The notes: a model not told the origin generated them from the sequence alone. 64,000 bases of DNA from Bordetella sp. H567 (GCF_001704295.1 NZ_CP012334.1:186001-250000), one strand, 5' to 3'; shown: positions 1 through 10,123, numbered from the stretch's first letter. A program made the numbers and translations.

Positions 1-2341
1 AGTCGCCCTGCATGAAGGCGCGCGGGTCGATGGGGGCCAACGCCAGGCGGACGACGTGGCCGTCCGCCAGCACATGTTCGCGCTGCCAGATCCCGGTGTT
101 GACGACCGCGAGCACCGCCACCAGGCCAGCCACGATGACCGCCGCCCATAGCGGCCGCCGCGGCGTCGCGGGCACGGCGAGCGATGCCGGCGCGACCCCT
201 TCCAGCCAGCGCGGCAGGCGCCAGGCGACGACGCGCATGAGCAGCAGCAGAACGCCCGCCCCAACCAGCCATACCGACTTTTGCAGCAAAGGCACGTTCA
301 ATTGGTAGTAATACAGAACCAGGTAGATCAGCAGCACCACCTGTCCCCAGCGCAGCAGGCGCGGCCGGCCGAGCCCGAAGCCCAGCAGGATCCACGACAG
401 GGCGAAGGCGATGCCGGGGGCGGGCAGCCAGCACACCGCCAGCAGCAGCAGGCCCAGCGGCACCCCCAGGCGGACGCTGCGCGGCAGCACGGCGCGGCGG
501 CGGCGGACCAGCACCCACGCCACGGCGACGGGCAGCAGGGCGGCCAGGATCAGATACGCCACGGCGGGCGGGTGCAGCGCCCACAGGGCGGGCAGCTCCC
601 ACACCGGCACGCCGGTAGCCTGCAGGGCGGCCAACTGGGAGGCCAGCGCGAAGGCCCAGGCCAGGGGCTGCAGCGCGTCGCGGCGCGCCGCGGACATGCG
701 TTCGCGCACCAGGAAGGCGGCCGCGGCAAGCCAGGCCGCGCCCACGCAGGCCGGCAGCCAGACCGCCAGGCCGCGTACCATGTCGGCATCCATCCAGGTC
801 AGGACGTGTTCGTAGAGGTGCTGGGTGCCGGCGGAAAAGGACGTCAATATGAAAAGGGACAGGGCGATCATGACGCCGCTGAGGAAACGCAGGATGGCGT
901 CCGGGGCCAGGACATAGACCGCCGCCGCCAACACCAGGATGAGCAGCGCCGAGCCGGCGGGCGAATTGGAGACGGACAATCCGGCCGTCACCAGGATCTG
1001 TCCCGAAAAAGCCAGCGCCGTGGCGCACTGGCGCCAGAACAGCTGCTGGGCGCCACGCGCCACGGCCACCCCGGCCGCGCACAGGACCAGACCCAGCACC
1101 AGGGCGGCCGACGTGGTCTGGACGATGCCGGAAACCACCAGGAACAACAGCAGCAGCAGGGTGGCGATCCACGCGCTCAGCCCCAGCAGGCCTTGGACGT
1201 ACCATGGCGTGGCGGCTCGCCGTACAGCCTGGGGCCCCAGCTGCGCAACGGCCGGCGCGACGGTGTCGGGCTCGACCGCCCCGCCGGCCGATGCCGCCGC
1301 TTCGGGGGCGGCCGGCATGGCGGGGGCCCGCGCCGCATCCAGTTCGTGCGCCGCCCGCCCGTCGCCGGCCTGGGCGCCGTCCGGCTGGCCGGCCGCCGCG
1401 ACCCCTGCCGGCGTGGCGACGGCTTGGCCGGCGGCCAGCCGGCGCAGCCAGCGCGCCGCCACGACGGCCTCACCCATCAGCAGCGCGGCCAGGGGCAGCG
1501 CAACCCACACGCCGGGGTCGATCCGCAGCAACCATTCGCCCACCACGCGCAGGGACACGCAGATCACGCCCGCCGCGAGGAGCGCGAGCACGACCAGGTC
1601 CAGGCGGACGCGCGTATAGAAGTAGCCCAGCACCAGCGTAACGCCCACCCAGGCCAGGCCGGTATAGGTTCCCAGCCCGTCGACCACGGATTCGCCGAAC
1701 ATAAGCGCGAGCGCCAGGACGCCCACGGCCAGCAGCGCCAGCACCCGCGGGCCCACGCCCGTGCGCGCATGCCCGCGCCAGGCGCAGAATTCCCAGATGG
1801 CCAGCATGATCAGGTTGGCGGCGCTCACGATCAGGCTGGGAAAGCCCGGCCCGTCGAAAACCACCCACCAGGACAGCACGCGTTCGCCCAGCAGGAGCGC
1901 CAGCGCCATATTGGCCAGTACGATCCAGAACAGCCAGACGCCCTGGCTGCGGGCGGCCCATGCCCAGGGCAGCATCAGGCCGGCCCACAAGGCGAACAGT
2001 TCCCAGGTATCGGCGCCCGTCTGGTAGGTCTGGCCCACCAGCGCCAACAGGGCGCCCAGCAGTACCCCAGCCAGTCCGACCACGCAGGCGCGGCCGTGCG
2101 CGGCAATGGCGGTGCGCGCCGGGCGCGCGTACAGGAAAGCGGCAAGCAAGGCGCTTGCTGCCAGCAAGCCCTGCGCACCCGCCAGGCGCTGCGTTTTGCT
2201 CATCGCGCCCCAGTTGGCCGCGACCCAGCAAACCGCCGCGCTGGCCAGCAGCAAAAGCCCCAGCGCCAGCGTGGCGCGCGCCAGAAACGCGCGCCAAGCG
2301 TGCAATTCCGATCCTGCCGGCGTGTGGGTATCGACTTGCAT
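1..2341 (-). CDS. DUF2157-DUF4401-GDYXXLXY membrane protein (3' end cut by window)
   Basis: One frame stays open on the minus strand from the ATG at 2341 to the window edge (at least 780 codons), so the C-terminus is missing. The N-terminus (MQVDTHTPAG, then a hydrophobic stretch ending CWVAANWG) and a TYQTGADTWELF segment match DUF2157 proteins. The middle, after an Ala/Pro-rich linker, resembles DUF4401 (LGLSAWIATLLLLLF). The last visible residues, DPRAFMQGD, are the start of the GDYXXLXY motif, with its Tyr falling at the very edge. About twenty hydrophobic segments predict an inner-membrane protein. It is divergent from topB, 61 bp away. The function of the family is unknown. The three-domain fusion is read directly from frame continuity; the domain names come from recall of family features. 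Confidence 0.8.
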   Translation of the reverse strand, partial: MQVDTHTPAGSELHAWRAFLARATLALGLLLLASAAVCWVAANWGAMSKTQRLAGAQGLLAASALLAAFLYARPARTAIAAHGRACVVGLAGVLLGALLALVGQTYQTGADTWELFALWAGLMLPWAWAARSQGVWLFWIVLANMALALLLGERVLSWWVVFDGPGFPSLIVSAANLIMLAIWEFCAWRGHARTGVGPRVLALLAVGVLALALMFGESVVDGLGTYTGLAWVGVTLVLGYFYTRVRLDLVVLALLAAGVICVSLRVVGEWLLRIDPGVWVALPLAALLMGEAVVAARWLRRLAAGQAVATPAGVAAAGQPDGAQAGDGRAAHELDAARAPAMPAAPEAAASAGGAVEPDTVAPAVAQLGPQAVRRAATPWYVQGLLGLSAWIATLLLLLFLVVSGIVQTTSAALVLGLVLCAAGVAVARGAQQLFWRQCATALAFSGQILVTAGLSVSNSPAGSALLILVLAAAVYVLAPDAILRFLSGVMIALSLFILTSFSAGTQHLYEHVLTWMDADMVRGLAVWLPACVGAAWLAAAAFLVRERMSAARRDALQPLAWAFALASQLAALQATGVPVWELPALWALHPPAVAYLILAALLPVAVAWVLVRRRRAVLPRSVRLGVPLGLLLLAVCWLPAPGIAFALSWILLGFGLGRPRLLRWGQVVLLIYLVLYYYQLNVPLLQKSVWLVGAGVLLLLMRVVAWRLPRWLEGVAPASLAVPATPRRPLWAAVIVAGLVAVLAVVNTGIWQREHVLADGHVVRLALAPIDPRAFMQGD

Positions 2342-2402
2342 GTGGCGATTCTCCCCTCTTATCATCCGCGCTATTGCGGCGGGCCGCCGCCATTGGAAAC
2401 AC

Positions 2403-5114
2403 ATGAGCAAAACGCTGATTATTGCCGAGAAGCCCTCGGTCGCCCTGGATATATCACGCGCCCTGGGAGGCTTCGCGCGTGAGGGGGAATACTTTGAAAG
2501 CGAACGTTACGTCCTGAGTTCCAGCGTCGGCCATCTGCTGAGCCTGGTGGCGCCGAACGATCCCGTGAAGGGCAAGTGGAGCTTCGCCCACCTGCCGGTG
2601 ATTCCCCCGAAGTTCGAATTGGATCCGACCGACAAGCGGTCCAGCGAGCGCCTGAAACTGCTGGTCCGCCTGGCCAAGCGCAAGGACGTCGACAGCATCA
2701 TCAACGCCTGTGACGCCGGGCGCGAAGGCGAGCTGATCTTTCGTTACATCATTCAATACGCGGGGGTGAACAAGCCGATCCGCCGCTTGTGGCTGCAATC
2801 CATGACGCAGGCCGCCATCCGCGAGGCCTTCGCCAACCTGCGCGACGACACCGTCATGAAACCGCTGGAAGCCGCCGCGCGCTCGCGCGCCGAAGCCGAC
2901 TGGCTGGTGGGCATCAACGGCACGCGCGCCATGACCGCCTTCAACAGCAAGGACGGCGGTTTTTTCAAGACCCCGGTAGGCCGGGTGCAGACGCCGACCC
3001 TGGCCATCGTGAACGAACGCGAGAACCGCATCCGGGCCTTCGTGTCGCGCGACTACTGGGAGGTGCGCGCCACCTTCGTCGCCGCCGCCGGCCTCTACGA
3101 AGGCCGCTGGATCGACCCGGACTTCAAACGGGACGAGCGCGATCCTGAAAAACGCGAATCGCGTCTGTGGTCGCAGGCCGCGGCGCAGAGCGTGGTCGCG
3201 GCCTGCCGCGAGCAGCCCGGCACCGTCACGGAAGAATCCAAGCCCTCGACGCAACTGTCGCCCGCGCTGTACGACCTGACGTCGCTGCAGCGCGAGGCCA
3301 ACGGCCGTTTCGGCTTTTCGGCCAAGACGACGCTGGCGCTGGCGCAAACCCTTTATGAACGGCACAAGGCGCTGACCTACCCGCGTACCGATTCGCGCTA
3401 CCTGCCCGAGGACTACATCAACACCGTGCGCGACACCATGCGCACGCTGGCCGACGCGCAGGGTGGGCCAGCCGCCGCCACGGCGCGCCATGCGGCCCAC
3501 ATCGTGGCGCAGAGCTGGGTCAAGCCCAACCGCCGCATCTTCGACAACAAGAAGGTGTCCGATCACTTCGCGATCATTCCCACCCTGCAAGTGCCGCGCG
3601 ACCTCAGCGAAGCGGAAGCCAAGCTTTACGACCTGGTGCTCAAGCGCTTCCTGGCGGTGTTCTTCCCGGCGGCGGAATATCGCGTGACGACCCGCATGAC
3701 CGATGTGCAGGGCCATCGTTTCCGCACCGACGGCAAGGTCCTGGTGGCGCCGGGATGGCTGGCCGTCTACGGCAAGGAAGCGCAAGGCGAGGACGCCAAC
3801 CTGGTGCCGGTCGCCGATGGCGAAAAGGTGCGCACGGAAGAGGTCGAAGCCGTGGGCATGGCCACCAAGCCGCCTCCCCGCTACAACGAAGCCACGCTGC
3901 TGTCCGCCATGGAAGGCGCGGGCAAGCTGGTGGAAGACGAGGAATTGCGCGAAGCCATGTCCGAGCGCGGCCTGGGCACGCCGGCCACGCGGGCGGCCAT
4001 TATCGAAGGCCTGCTGAACGAAGGCTACCTGCGCCGTGACGGGCGCGACCTGGTGCCCACCGCCAAGGCACGCCAGCTGATGACGCTGCTGTCCGGCCTG
4101 GATGTGACCGAACTGACCTCGCCGGAATTGACGGGCGAGTGGGAACACAAGCTCAAGCAGATCGAACAGGGTGGCCTGCAGCGCGACGCCTTCATGCGCG
4201 AAATCGCGCAGATGACGCAGATCATCGTCAAGCGCGCGAAGGAATACGAGCGCGACACCGTGCCGGGCGACTACGCCACGCTGCAGACGCCGTGTCCCAA
4301 GTGCGGCGGCGTGGTCAAGGAAAACTATCGCCGCTACGCGTGCACCAACTGCGACTTCTCCATCGGCAAGCACCCGGGCGGCCGCACCTTCGAGCTGCCG
4401 GAAGTCGAGGAACTCCTGGCCAAGCGCGAGATCGGCCCGCTGCAGGGATTCATCAGCAAAATGGGGCGGCCCTTCGCGGCCATCCTGCGCATCACCGACG
4501 AGTACAAGCTGGAATTCGATTTCGGCCAGAGCAACGACGAGGACAGCGAACCGGTCGATTTCTCCGGCCAGACGCCGGTCGGCCCGTGCCCGAAATGCCA
4601 GTCGCGCGTTTTCGAGCACGGCATGAGCTATGTCTGCGAGAAGTCGGTCGGTCCTGAAAAGACCTGCACCTTCCGTTCCGGCAAGGTCATCCTGCAGCAG
4701 GAAATCTCACGCGCGCAGATGGAAAAACTGTTGACCGAAGGCCGCACGGACTTGCTCGACGGCTTCGTCTCCAGCCGCACGAACCGCAAGTTCAAGGCGT
4801 ATCTGGTGCGCCAGCCCGACGGCAAGATCGGCTTCGAATTCGAACCGCGCGCCGAAAAGCCGGGCGGCAAGACGGCCGGCAGGGGGGCTCCGGCGAAGAC
4901 CGGGGCCAAGACCGCCGCCAGAGGCGCGACGAAGACCGCCGCGAGCGGGGCCGAGGCATCCGGCGACGACTCTGCAGGGACCGCCGCCAAAACGGCGCGC
5001 GCGCCGGCCGCGAAGAAGGCGGTGAAGAAGGCCGCGCCCCGGAAGACCGCGGCCAAGAAGGCGCCGGCCAAGAAAACCGCGGTAAAGAAAGCCGCGGCCA
5101 AAACAGCGGCCTGA
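2403..5114 (+). CDS. topB: DNA topoisomerase III (type IA)
   Basis: Encodes 903 aa. Type IA topoisomerases relax and decatenate DNA through a 5'-phosphotyrosine link. The TOPRIM start is MSKTLIIAEKPSVA, the acidic metal-binding motif is DAGREGE, and the active-site Tyr326 lies in TYPRTDS, close to Tyr328 of E. coli TopB. Two CxxC-type zinc-ribbon repeats follow (CPKCGG...CTNC, then CPKCQ...C). The last ~90 residues are an Ala/Lys tail with KKA and AAK repeats like histone H1, a probable DNA-binding extension longer than in the E. coli enzyme. The frame is open further upstream, but ATG 2403 gives the canonical N-terminus. Confidence 0.97.
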   Translation: MSKTLIIAEKPSVALDISRALGGFAREGEYFESERYVLSSSVGHLLSLVAPNDPVKGKWSFAHLPVIPPKFELDPTDKRSSERLKLLVRLAKRKDVDSIINACDAGREGELIFRYIIQYAGVNKPIRRLWLQSMTQAAIREAFANLRDDTVMKPLEAAARSRAEADWLVGINGTRAMTAFNSKDGGFFKTPVGRVQTPTLAIVNERENRIRAFVSRDYWEVRATFVAAAGLYEGRWIDPDFKRDERDPEKRESRLWSQAAAQSVVAACREQPGTVTEESKPSTQLSPALYDLTSLQREANGRFGFSAKTTLALAQTLYERHKALTYPRTDSRYLPEDYINTVRDTMRTLADAQGGPAAATARHAAHIVAQSWVKPNRRIFDNKKVSDHFAIIPTLQVPRDLSEAEAKLYDLVLKRFLAVFFPAAEYRVTTRMTDVQGHRFRTDGKVLVAPGWLAVYGKEAQGEDANLVPVADGEKVRTEEVEAVGMATKPPPRYNEATLLSAMEGAGKLVEDEELREAMSERGLGTPATRAAIIEGLLNEGYLRRDGRDLVPTAKARQLMTLLSGLDVTELTSPELTGEWEHKLKQIEQGGLQRDAFMREIAQMTQIIVKRAKEYERDTVPGDYATLQTPCPKCGGVVKENYRRYACTNCDFSIGKHPGGRTFELPEVEELLAKREIGPLQGFISKMGRPFAAILRITDEYKLEFDFGQSNDEDSEPVDFSGQTPVGPCPKCQSRVFEHGMSYVCEKSVGPEKTCTFRSGKVILQQEISRAQMEKLLTEGRTDLLDGFVSSRTNRKFKAYLVRQPDGKIGFEFEPRAEKPGGKTAGRGAPAKTGAKTAARGATKTAASGAEASGDDSAGTAAKTARAPAAKKAVKKAAPRKTAAKKAPAKKTAVKKAAAKTAA

Positions 5115-5150
5115 GCGGATCGCAGCCCATAACGAGAGGAGACCTCCACC

Positions 5151-6584
5151 ATGCAGCAGCATTTCATCGACAACCGCCCCGTGCCGTCATCGACCGGTGA
5201 GTTCATCCCTGTCATCGACCCGTCCACGGGCCAGGAATTCGACGCCATTCCGCGCGGCAATGCCGCGGATATCGACCGCGCCGTGACCGCGGCGCGCAAG
5301 GCCTACGAAGGTCCGTGGGGCGCCTTGACGGCGGCCGAACGCGGCCGCCTGCTGCTCAAGCTATCGCTGCTGGTCATGGACCACTTCGATGAACTGGCCG
5401 CCATCGAATCGCGCGATTGCGGCAAGCCGACGAAGCAGGCGCGCGCCGACGTCACCGCCATCGCACGCTACTTCGAGTTCTACGGCGGCGCGGCGGACAA
5501 ACTGCACGGCGAAACCCTGCCCTACCAGAATGGCTATACGGTACTGACCCTGCGCGAACCGCACGGCGTGACCGGGCACATCGTGCCTTGGAACTACCCG
5601 CTGCAGATCTTCGGCCGCAGTGTCGGCGGCGCCCTGGCAGCCGGCAATGCCTGCGTCGTCAAGCCGGCGGAAGACGCGTGCCTCTCGGTGTTGCGCATCG
5701 CCGAGCTGGCCGCCGAAGCGGGCTTCCCGCCCGGCGCCATCAACGTGGTCACCGGCTATGGCCATGAAGCCGGCGATGCGCTGGCGCGCCATCCCGGCAT
5801 CGACCATATTTCCTTTACCGGCTCGCCGGCCATCGGCATCCTGGTCACGCAGACCGCGGCGGCCAACCATACGCCGGTCACGACCGAGCTGGGCGGCAAG
5901 TCGCCGCAGATCGTTTTCGCCGACGCGGATTTCGACGCCATGCTGCCCGTGGTGATCAACGCCATCGTGCAGAACGCCGGGCAGACCTGCTCCGCGGGCA
6001 GCCGCCTGCTGGTGCAGCGCAGTGCCTACGAAGAAGTCCTGGAGAAAGTCGGCGCCGCCTTCGCCGCCCTGCGCACCGGCCCGGCCGGGCAGGACCTGGA
6101 CTGCGGGCCGCTGATCCGCAAGACCCAGCAGGCGCGCGTGGCCGATTTCCTGGCCCAGGCGCGCGGCGACGGCATCGCCACGGTGGCCCAGGGCAAGCTG
6201 AGCGACGGCGCGCCGGCCGGGGGCTATTACCAGGTGCCCACGCTCTTGCGCGACGTGCCGCTGGCCCACCGGCTGGCGCGCGACGAAGTCTTCGGGCCGG
6301 TGCTGGCGGCCATTCCCTTCGACGACGAAGCCGACGCCGTACGCATCGCCAATTCCACCGATTACGGGCTGGTGGCCAGCGTGTGGACCCGCGACGGCGG
6401 ACGCCAGCTGCGCATGGCGCGCAAAGTGCGCGCCGGCCAGGTGTTCATCAACAACTACGGCGCGGGCGGCGGCATCGAGCTGCCCTTCGGCGGCGTCAAG
6501 GCCAGCGGCCATGGCCGCGAAAAGGGCTTCGAAGCGCTGTATGGCTTTACCGTGCTGAAGACCATCTCGATCAAGCACGACTGA
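5151..6584 (+). CDS. NAD(P)-dependent aldehyde dehydrogenase
   Basis: A 477-aa ALDH-superfamily enzyme that oxidises an aldehyde to its acid. The general base is Glu246 in TELGGKSP and the nucleophile is Cys280 in NAGQTCSAG; the 34-residue spacing is normal for the family. The cofactor-site motifs PWNYPLQ and FTGSPAIG and the C-terminal PFGGVKASGHGREKG are present. A clear ribosome-binding site (GAGAGGAGAC) precedes the ATG. It starts 36 bp after topB, but topB gives no hint of substrate. Sequence alone does not separate betaine-aldehyde, gamma-aminobutyraldehyde and other ALDHs. Confidence 0.92.
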   Translation: MQQHFIDNRPVPSSTGEFIPVIDPSTGQEFDAIPRGNAADIDRAVTAARKAYEGPWGALTAAERGRLLLKLSLLVMDHFDELAAIESRDCGKPTKQARADVTAIARYFEFYGGAADKLHGETLPYQNGYTVLTLREPHGVTGHIVPWNYPLQIFGRSVGGALAAGNACVVKPAEDACLSVLRIAELAAEAGFPPGAINVVTGYGHEAGDALARHPGIDHISFTGSPAIGILVTQTAAANHTPVTTELGGKSPQIVFADADFDAMLPVVINAIVQNAGQTCSAGSRLLVQRSAYEEVLEKVGAAFAALRTGPAGQDLDCGPLIRKTQQARVADFLAQARGDGIATVAQGKLSDGAPAGGYYQVPTLLRDVPLAHRLARDEVFGPVLAAIPFDDEADAVRIANSTDYGLVASVWTRDGGRQLRMARKVRAGQVFINNYGAGGGIELPFGGVKASGHGREKGFEALYGFTVLKTISIKHD

Positions 6585-6585
6585 A

Positions 6586-6620
6586 CGGGCCGGCCTTCAT
6601 GCGCGGCGAAGGCCGGCCCG
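6586..6620. terminator. Hairpin between convergent genes
   Basis: A perfect 13-bp stem (CGGGCCGGCCTTC pairing with GAAGGCCGGCCCG) with a 9-nt loop, right after the aldehyde dehydrogenase stop and before the end of the convergent acetolactate synthase gene. It lacks a clear T-run, so it may be a bidirectional or Rho-assisted terminator. Confidence 0.6.
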
Positions 6621-6673
6621 CCATTCGCATAGGTTGATGCAGGACGGCAACCGCCTGCAGCGTCGCCTGGCGA

Positions 6674-8497
6674 TCAGGCCTCGTCTTCATACCAGACGCC
6701 GCCGGCCAGCATCATGCGATGATGCCCCTGTCCGGCCGGCATCATGGGATAGCAGTTTTCCTGTTCCGCCACGCAGACGTCCAGGAAATACGGCCCGCGG
6801 CTGTCCAGGCATTGCGCCAGCGCCGCGTCCAGGCCGGCGGGGTCGGAGACCCGCGCGGCATTCCAGCCGAAGGCCTTGGCCACGGCCACGAAATCCGGCA
6901 GCGAGGCGTTATAGCTGTGGCTGTAGCGCCCGCCATGGATCAGCTCCTGCCACTGCCGCACCATGCCCATATAGCCGTTGTTGCACAACACCACCTTCAC
7001 GGGCGCATCGTGCTGGATCGCCGTTGACAGTTCCTGGATATTCATCAGTACCGATGCATCGCCGCTGACGCACACCACCGTGCGCGCCGGGTGGGCGATC
7101 TGCGCGCCGATCGCCGCCGGCAGGCCATAGCCCATCGTGCCGGCGCCGCCCGACGTCAACCAACGGTTCGGTCGATCGAACTTCAGGTACTGCGCCGCCC
7201 ACATCTGATGCTGGCCGACGTCCGTCGACACGATGGCGTCGCGGCCCGCCAGCGCCGCGTCCAGGCGGCGCATCAGGTGCTGGGGCAGGATGGCATCGTC
7301 GCGCGGCGCCACGCGCAGGCAATCCTTGGCGCGCCAGCGTTCGATGCGGTGCCACCATGTCCGCAGCTGCGGGGCCGGCGGCGCGCGCTCCGCCAGCGCC
7401 TGGCGCAGGGCATCGACCAGCGGCAGGCAATCGCCCACCATCGCCACGTCCACGCGCACGACCTTGTTGATGGACGCCGGGTCGATATCGATATGGATCT
7501 TGCGCGCGTGCGGGCAGAAATCCGCCAGCCGGCCGGTGATGCGGTCATCGAAGCGCGCGCCCACGCAGACGATCAGGTCCGCATGATGCATGGCCAGGTT
7601 GGCTTCCACCGTGCCGTGCATGCCGAGCATGCCCAGGAAGCACGGATCGGAAGCGGGAAAGGCGCCCAGGCCCATCAAGGTCAAGGTGCAGGGCGCGCCC
7701 ACATGGCGCACCAGATCGCTGAAGGCCGCGCATGCCTGGGGGCCGGCATTGATCAAGCCGCCGCCACCGTAGAACACCGGCCGCCTGGCCTGCGCGATCA
7801 GGTCGGCGGCACGGCGCGCCGCGCTGTGCGGCACCTTGAACGCGGTCTTGACGGCCTGGCGCCGCGCGCGCAGCGCCGCCACCCCGCGGCGCTCGTCGGC
7901 CGGCAGGGTGTCGTCCGGATCGGCCGGCAGGGCCTGCTGCACATCCTTGGGGAAATCCACCAGCACCGGGCCGGGGCGCCCTTGCCGCGTCAGGGCGAGC
8001 GCCCGCGAGACGGTATCCGCGACGGCCTCGACCCGCATGATCTGCGTATTCCACTTGGTGACCGGACGCGAGATGCCGATGGCGTCGCACTCCTGGAAGG
8101 CGTCGGTGCCGATCGCCGCCGTCGCCACCTGGCCGCTGATGCACAGCACCGGTATCGAGTCGCACATAGCGTCCAGCAGGCCGGAGGTCGTATTGGCCAT
8201 CCCGGGACCGGAGGTGACCACCACCACGCCCGTGCGCCCCGTCGTCCGCGCATAGCCTTCGGCGGCATGCACGGCCGCCTGCTCGTGTCGCACCAGCACG
8301 TGGCGCAATCGAGGCTCCGCGTACAGGGCGTCGTAGAGCGGCAGCACCGCGCCGCCCGGATAGCCGAAGATGGTATCGACGCCGTGCGCGATCAGCGTCT
8401 CGAGCAGGATGCGTGCTCCGTTCGCGTGGGGGGGCGCGCCGCCGGCGTCGGCGCCATTCAATGCCTGGGAGGGAAGACGATCGTTCATGGCTGTCAT
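6674..8497 (-). CDS. ilvB: Acetolactate synthase large (catalytic) subunit-like protein
   Basis: A 607-aa thiamine-diphosphate enzyme that would condense pyruvate to acetolactate, the first common step of branched-chain amino-acid synthesis. The N-terminal domain has [14 protein letters not shown] and the catalytic Glu in [16 protein letters not shown]. The central FAD-binding-like domain and the C-terminal [12 protein letters not shown]...[12 protein letters not shown] (ThDP/Mg site) are intact. No ilvN small subunit or ilvC follows, so this is a stand-alone copy, perhaps a catabolic or secondary isozyme. It diverges from an Lrp-type regulator, its likely controller. A second in-frame ATG lies at 8488. 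Confidence 0.88.
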   Translation of the reverse strand: MTAMNDRLPSQALNGADAGGAPPHANGARILLETLIAHGVDTIFGYPGGAVLPLYDALYAEPRLRHVLVRHEQAAVHAAEGYARTTGRTGVVVVTSGPGMANTTSGLLDAMCDSIPVLCISGQVATAAIGTDAFQECDAIGISRPVTKWNTQIMRVEAVADTVSRALALTRQGRPGPVLVDFPKDVQQALPADPDDTLPADERRGVAALRARRQAVKTAFKVPHSAARRAADLIAQARRPVFYGGGGLINAGPQACAAFSDLVRHVGAPCTLTLMGLGAFPASDPCFLGMLGMHGTVEANLAMHHADLIVCVGARFDDRITGRLADFCPHARKIHIDIDPASINKVVRVDVAMVGDCLPLVDALRQALAERAPPAPQLRTWWHRIERWRAKDCLRVAPRDDAILPQHLMRRLDAALAGRDAIVSTDVGQHQMWAAQYLKFDRPNRWLTSGGAGTMGYGLPAAIGAQIAHPARTVVCVSGDASVLMNIQELSTAIQHDAPVKVVLCNNGYMGMVRQWQELIHGGRYSHSYNASLPDFVAVAKAFGWNAARVSDPAGLDAALAQCLDSRGPYFLDVCVAEQENCYPMMPAGQGHHRMMLAGGVWYEDEA

Positions 8498-8591
8498 CTT
8501 AGGGTGGAATGACCGGAATATTTATCCTGTTTTTCTCCGATTCCCGGGCAGATTAGGTAAATTAGTCCGAGAAAACCCGGAATTGAAGAAA
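8498..8591. promoter_or_regulatory. Divergent promoter region, acetolactate synthase / Lrp-type regulator
   Basis: A 94-bp AT-rich interval between two divergent start codons. It contains ATTTATCCTG and GATTAGGTAAATTAGTC, degenerate inverted AT-rich sequence of the kind Lrp/AsnC proteins bind. The site is inferred from context, not from a defined consensus. Confidence 0.4.
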
Positions 8592-9065
8592 ATGCATCTG
8601 GACAAATTCGACCTCGCGATCCTGCGCGTGCTGCAGGACAACGCGCGGGCCAGCCTGAACGAGATCGGCGCCGCCGTGGGACTGTCGTCCACGCCTTGCT
8701 GGAACCGCATCAAGCGCATGGAAACCGCGGGCGTCATCCGTGGCTATACGGTCAACATCGATCCCGCCGCCCTGGGTTTCATGGACACCGTCATCGTCCA
8801 CGTGACCCTGGAAAGCCACAGCGAGGAAACGCTGTACGAATTCGGCCGGGCGCTGGCCCAGATCCCCGAAGTGCTGGAAGCCTTCCTGGTTTCCGGCGAC
8901 TACGACTACTACATCCGCATCGCGGTGCGCGATACGCGGGACTACGAGCGGCTGCTGCGCGAACAGCTCTATCGCATCCCCGGCATCCGGCACAGCAAAT
9001 CCAGCTTCGTGCTGCGCCGGCTGAAGGAATCCATGCTGCCGCTGGCGGCCCCTGCGCCGATATAA
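8592..9065 (+). CDS. Lrp/AsnC-family transcriptional regulator
   Basis: 157 aa. An N-terminal helix-turn-helix (LDKFDLAILRVLQDNARAS...VGLSSTPCWNRIKRME) is followed by an RAM/AsnC effector-binding domain (VIVHVTLESHSEE...VLEAFLVSGDYDYYIRI). ATG 8592 was chosen because it gives the family's usual MHLDKFD start and follows an AT-rich leader; the frame stays open further upstream without similarity. Divergent from the acetolactate synthase gene, so it probably controls that gene in response to an amino acid. It is related to the Lrp group but may be a local rather than global regulator. Confidence 0.92.
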   Translation: MHLDKFDLAILRVLQDNARASLNEIGAAVGLSSTPCWNRIKRMETAGVIRGYTVNIDPAALGFMDTVIVHVTLESHSEETLYEFGRALAQIPEVLEAFLVSGDYDYYIRIAVRDTRDYERLLREQLYRIPGIRHSKSSFVLRRLKESMLPLAAPAPI

Positions 9066-9072
9066 TCGCTAG

Positions 9073-9103
9073 GGCCTGTCAACGGTAGAAGCGTTGACAG
9101 GCC
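9073..9103 (+). terminator. Perfect 12-bp hairpin after the Lrp-type gene
   Basis: GGCCTGTCAACG and CGTTGACAGGCC form a perfect stem around a 7-nt loop, 8 bp after the stop codon. No strong T-run follows. A closely similar sequence recurs after acyP near 15.99 kb. Confidence 0.55.
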
Positions 9104-9176
9104 GTAGTCACTTCGCCCGATCGCGCGCGATCGGCTACTTACGTTGCCGCGACATGCGCGCGGCTCCTGGCTGGAC

Positions 9177-9668
9177 ATGACCGAAGCAACCTCCAAACCC
9201 TGGCACGTCGTGCGGCGTTCCAAGCTGCACGGCAACGGCGTTTTCGCCGCCCGCAAAATCCCGGCCGGCACGCGCATCATCGAATACGCCGGCGCACGAA
9301 TCAGCGCCAAGGAAGCGGACCGGCGCCATCCCACCAACCCGGACGATCCCTTCCATACGTTTTTCTTCTCGCTCTCGTCCGGCAAGGTCATCGACGGCGG
9401 CGACAACGGCAACGACGCCCGCTGGATCAACCACAGCTGCGCGCCCAACTGCGAATCGCAGGAAGGCAGTTCCGGCAAGCGCGTGTACATCCATGCGGTG
9501 CGCGACATCAAGCGCGGCGAGGAACTGTTCTACGACTATGGCCTGGTGCTGGACGGCAAGATCACCAAGGCGATGAAAGAAGGCTACAAGTGCCTGTGCG
9601 GCGCGCCCGAGTGCCGCGGCACCATGCTGGCCTTGCCCGAAAAGAAAAAGAAGAAAAAGAAGGGCTAG
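9177..9668 (+). CDS. SET-domain protein (putative lysine methyltransferase)
   Basis: 163 aa, almost entirely a SET domain: [21 protein letters not shown], the SAM-binding knot NHSCAPNCE, the catalytic EELFYDYG, and a post-SET-like Cys cluster ([10 protein letters not shown]). It ends in a run of eight lysines broken only by the final Gly. The known chemistry is AdoMet-dependent protein lysine methylation; the target here is unknown. ATG 9177 gives MTEATSKPW; a TTG at 9144 in the same frame would add 11 residues. Free-standing SET genes occur in several Gram-negative genera, so this alone does not show recent transfer. Confidence 0.85.
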   Translation: MTEATSKPWHVVRRSKLHGNGVFAARKIPAGTRIIEYAGARISAKEADRRHPTNPDDPFHTFFFSLSSGKVIDGGDNGNDARWINHSCAPNCESQEGSSGKRVYIHAVRDIKRGEELFYDYGLVLDGKITKAMKEGYKCLCGAPECRGTMLALPEKKKKKKKG

Positions 9669-9867
9669 GCGGCCGCAGCCCCGGGCCCCGTGCGTGGGAA
9701 CGGCCGCCGCACGGGTTTGCCCCGGCCCGTTCGGCGGCGCCCCTTCCGCCGGCCATCCCGCCGTACTACGGGCTTTGTCCCTGCCGCGGACGCGGCCTTG
9801 GCGGCCGCCCCGGTCACGGCTGGCATACAATGCGTTCCATGCTGCCTAGCGGCGGCATGCAGTACGT
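9669..9867. other. Intergenic spacer with ribB promoter
   Basis: About 200 bp between the SET gene and the riboswitch, very GC-rich, with no convincing coding frame. The ribB promoter should lie in its last part (GGCATACAATGCG near 9825 resembles an extended -10), but no clear -35 can be named. Confidence 0.35.
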
Positions 9868-10022
9868 CTTCAGGGCGGGGTGCAATTCCCCACCGGCGGT
9901 AGGCCACGCAACGTGGCAAGCCCGCGAGCGCCCGCGGTCCGGCAACGGTCGGCGGGGTCAGCAGATCTGGTCAGATGCCAGAGCCGACGGTCATAGTCCG
10001 GATGAGAGAAGATGTGCCGGCA
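9868..10022 (+). promoter_or_regulatory. FMN riboswitch (RFN element)
   Basis: The conserved RFN segments are all present in order: CTTCAGGGCGGGGTG, AATTCCCCACCGGCGGT, a variable hairpin arm, GTCAGCAGATCTGGT, CCAGAGCCGACGG and the closing GTCATAGTCCGGATGAGAGAA. It lies about 100 nt upstream of ribB, so FMN should switch off ribB expression at the level of transcription or translation. Recognition rests on these universally conserved segments. Confidence 0.96.
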
Positions 10023-10123
10023 CACTTCCGTACCCCGCGCGCCTGTCGGCGCGCATGCGGTCTTGCGTTTGGCTGTCCGAGCCCTGGAACGTTTTTCGCC
10101 CAACTTTTCGCGAGAGCGTTTCA

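Noticed and set aside
281-2482. A 733-codon open frame on the plus strand
   Set aside because: It is antisense to the DUF2157-DUF4401 membrane gene. Its translation is Gln/Arg/Gly/His-rich with no domain, as expected of a GC-rich shadow frame.
2454-4619. A 721-codon open frame on the minus strand
   Set aside because: It lies fully within topB, whose catalytic motifs are certain.
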